From positions 744,001 to 808,000 of the forward strand of contig CAVWCQ010000011.1 of NCBI GenBank assembly GCA_963753545.1: a stretch of DNA of 64,000 nt, given 5' to 3'. The translations under genes and the position numbers were made by a program. This document shows positions 62,042 through 64,000 of this stretch, one piece after another. The DNA is from CAVWCQ01 sp963753545. Lineage in GTDB: Bacteria > Chloroflexota > Anaerolineae > Aggregatilineales > Aggregatilineaceae. The notes beneath the pieces are model-generated. The model was not told the origin of the DNA. It ran no database searches and saw nothing but the letters and a program-made list of their open reading frames with translations. Numbering within the stretch: the first letter of the stretch is position 1; each line of letters opens with the position of its first letter.

Positions 62042-64000
62042 CTATCCCCCGAGCCGCGCCGCAGTATCCCTGATCGCCTGATCGTTCGGGAACAGACTCA
62101 CCCCGCAGCGGCACAGGTCCAGCGCCCGTTCGATCTGACCGTCGGCCTCGGCTTGCTGAATAGCCGTGCGCAGCAGTTCTTTGGCGCGTTCCATGACGCC
62201 GCCCTTCGCCAGATGCGTGATCGTCGCGATGAGGTGATCGCCTTCCTGCCGTTCGCAAAAAGCCGCCGCCGCTTTGTGCAGTTTCAGGCGCTGCAAGCGG
62301 TTCAGGCTTTCATACAACGCGACATGAGCCACGCCCTGCCGGAAGCGGTAGCCACCGCCCGGTTCAGTTTCCAGCGTTTGCCTCGTGACCAGATCGCGCA
62401 AAGTGGCTTCCATGCGCGGCAGATCGGCCCCTTCGTGGATAGCCCCTAACGGTTCGAGTGTGAAACTGCTCCCCAGCACAGACGCGGCTTGCAGAATCGC
62501 CCGCGCTTCTGCTGGCAGGTGGTCAATCTGGCTGATCACCAACTGGCTCACCGTGTCGGGAATCGCGCTGCCCGTATCATCGCTGATCAGATCGATTTTG
62601 CCATCAGCAGGGCCGATCAACCCTTTGGCTTGCCACAGTTTCAGCAGTTCTTCGACGTACAACGGGCGGCCATGCGTATAAGCCCACAGGCGATCCCCTA
62701 ACCGTGAGCCAACATCCGCTTTCAGGAAGCGCTGCCCGACGCTGATCATCTCGTCCCGGTCCAGGTCGCCCACACTGGTCGTTCGCCGGATATTCAGATC
62801 GAGTGTCGCAGCTGGCTCATAGGTGAGCAGCACGACCATGCGCCCGCGTGTGATGCCGTCCATCACCGTCCTGAGCACAGCCAGCGTATCCGCGTCGGCC
62901 TCGTGCAGATTGTCGATCACCAGCAGAGTCGGCACTTCGTCGCAGAATGCTTGCAGCAGCCGCATCATGCAGTCAGGCAGGCTGGTTTGTTTGGCGATGC
63001 CCTGCCACAGGGATGTTTTGGGTGCGGCGTCCTGTTCGCTGGTTTCGACCTTCCGATTGATTGCGCCAAAGATGCCCGACTTTTGAACCGCATCGTTCGA
63101 CTGGGCCATCTGGAACAGGTTGGTCGAGGGTGCTGGCTTTGCCTCCCTCAGCGGGCCGGTATCAGCGGGCCGGGTTGGCTGTGTATCAGAGGGCGAGTGG
63201 CGTTTTTTAGCAAACAGCAGATCGCTCAGAATGGCTTCCAGGTCGCCCACGCCGATCTCGTTCAGACGAACATTCAACAGGCGGCGCTGCGCTTGTTCAC
63301 TTTTTGCCTGACTCAATTCAAGCAGTTGGGTAACGACTGCTGTCCATACCTCGTTATCCCGGCTGCTGTCGCGGCTGCGGGGGCGCTGGCAGTTGGCCCA
63401 GGCGATGCGGAAACCGGAACTTTCAGCAGCAGCGACAAGCTGTTTCGCCATGCGCGTTTTGCCAACGCCTGTCTCCCCGGTCAGGGCGAGAATCTGGCGG
63501 CGGCGCGGCCCCTTGGCCTGCTGCAAAGCATAGGTGAGCGAGATAAGCTGCAAGTCGCGTCCCACAAACGGCGTGTCGGATGTGGGCGAGCGATTGAGCG
63601 CGGAGGCGGTGCTGGCTTTCACCAGATAAGCCTGCGTCGGTTGACTCTTGCCTTTTAACTGGAAGGGCGTCAGCGCTTCCGTCTCAAAATGGTCGTTGAC
63701 GCGCTCCCAGATGCGGGAACTGATCAAAATCTGACCCATATCGCCCTTGCCCATCAGCCGCGCCGCCAGATTCACGTCATCACCCATCACCGTATATTCG
63801 CGCCGCGCCCGCCATCCAACTTCGCCTGCGAAAACGGGTCCGTTCGTAATGCCGATTCGCTGCGTGATAAAGGTGGGACGGTGTAGAGCTTCGGGCAGTT
63901 CGTCGCGCAGACGGTCATTAAATAGCGCCAACTGGCGGTTCATTTCCAGCGCCGTCGTGACAGCCCGCTCTGGATCGTCGGGGTGCGCGACAGGTGCGCC
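62042..64000 (-). CDS. Class III adenylate/guanylate cyclase domain fused to an AAA/NB-type ATPase module (partial)
   Basis: The frame is open from base 64000 on minus, so the N-terminus lies outside. The first visible part is the end of a class III cyclase catalytic domain: RIGITNGPVFAGEVGWRARR and EYTVMGDDVNLAARLMGKGD (the GD-VN-AAR signature). Then come FVGRDLQLISLTYALQQAKG, Walker A LALTGETGVGKTRMAKQLVA, Walker B TLLVIDNLHEADADTLAVL and a winged-helix/helical region (SQLVISQIDHLPAEARAILQ), and a TPR-like tail (AKELLRTAIQQAEADGQIER). Such cyclase-ATPase fusions are signalling proteins. At least 652 residues are present. Confidence 0.88.
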   Translation of the reverse strand, partial: GAPVAHPDDPERAVTTALEMNRQLALFNDRLRDELPEALHRPTFITQRIGITNGPVFAGEVGWRARREYTVMGDDVNLAARLMGKGDMGQILISSRIWERVNDHFETEALTPFQLKGKSQPTQAYLVKASTASALNRSPTSDTPFVGRDLQLISLTYALQQAKGPRRRQILALTGETGVGKTRMAKQLVAAAESSGFRIAWANCQRPRSRDSSRDNEVWTAVVTQLLELSQAKSEQAQRRLLNVRLNEIGVGDLEAILSDLLFAKKRHSPSDTQPTRPADTGPLREAKPAPSTNLFQMAQSNDAVQKSGIFGAINRKVETSEQDAAPKTSLWQGIAKQTSLPDCMMRLLQAFCDEVPTLLVIDNLHEADADTLAVLRTVMDGITRGRMVVLLTYEPAATLDLNIRRTTSVGDLDRDEMISVGQRFLKADVGSRLGDRLWAYTHGRPLYVEELLKLWQAKGLIGPADGKIDLISDDTGSAIPDTVSQLVISQIDHLPAEARAILQAASVLGSSFTLEPLGAIHEGADLPRMEATLRDLVTRQTLETEPGGGYRFRQGVAHVALYESLNRLQRLKLHKAAAAFCERQEGDHLIATITHLAKGGVMERAKELLRTAIQQAEADGQIERALDLCRCGVSLFPNDQAIRDTAARLGG

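Overview
The window looks like a piece of a moderately GC-rich bacterial chromosome that spans the replication origin. Protein flavour suggests Chloroflexota, probably near Anaerolineae: a dephospho-CoA kinase with an extra C-terminal domain, a helicase-associated-domain protein, a FIST/histidine kinase pair, an adenylate cyclase with an AAA module, and many copies of a CTTTGCGCTCTTTGCGGTGAA-type dispersed repeat. That assignment is inference from family knowledge. No rRNA, tRNA, CRISPR array or insertion sequence was recognised.

Layout. 1-10.2 kb: tsaD (partial), an M24 peptidase, a badly frame-broken ABC-F gene, a VOC protein, coaE, an adenosine-specific kinase, an AT-rich PD-(D/E)XK nuclease gene, an M20 peptidase and a cyclophilin. 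10.4-15.4 kb: a secreted alpha/beta hydrolase, a FIST sensor overlapping a histidine kinase, and a gene-poor stretch with the 3' remnant of a second hydrolase. 15.1-20.3 kb: a tight five-gene minus-strand operon (helicase-associated protein, galactokinase-like kinase, 2H phosphoesterase, SGNH protein, cupin). 20.6-33.9 kb and 38.6-44.8 kb: a two-part surface-polysaccharide locus with a polytopic membrane glycosyltransferase, a NodU/TobZ-type carbamoyltransferase, ten glycosyltransferases, a nucleotide-sugar dehydrogenase, a flippase and an O-antigen-ligase-like protein. The halves are separated by a BNR-repeat protein, an AraC regulator, YchF, a lone ABC ATPase and a cold-shock protein. 44.9-53.1 kb: a WYL repressor divergent from a transglutaminase-like gene, ChbG, NADAR, an M15-like exported protein, THEP1 plus an MFS transporter, and lutAB. 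53.2-64 kb: beta-lactamase-family hydrolase, GNAT, GAF histidine kinase, oriC, dnaA, two unknown proteins, an aminotransferase and the cyclase-AAA protein.

The most striking non-coding signals are around the origin. oriC lies just downstream of dnaA and carries ten exact TTATCCACA boxes, including three in strict 11-bp phase. It also has two inward-facing 'DnaA box - GC-rich - CTACTACTA' unwinding modules around one short AT-rich core. A family of imperfect to perfect palindromes built on CCNCCATATCTGGNGG occurs seven times, only in the three intergenic regions within about 5 kb of oriC. Elsewhere, two intergenic loci share a promoter, an 18-nt box and an intrinsic terminator, and look like small RNA genes or leaders.

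Caution: about 15 genes carry single-base frame breaks, and the ABC-F gene has about a dozen, while conserved motifs stay intact on both sides. This is more like base-calling or assembly error than gene decay, so full-length spans are given with the approximate break positions.
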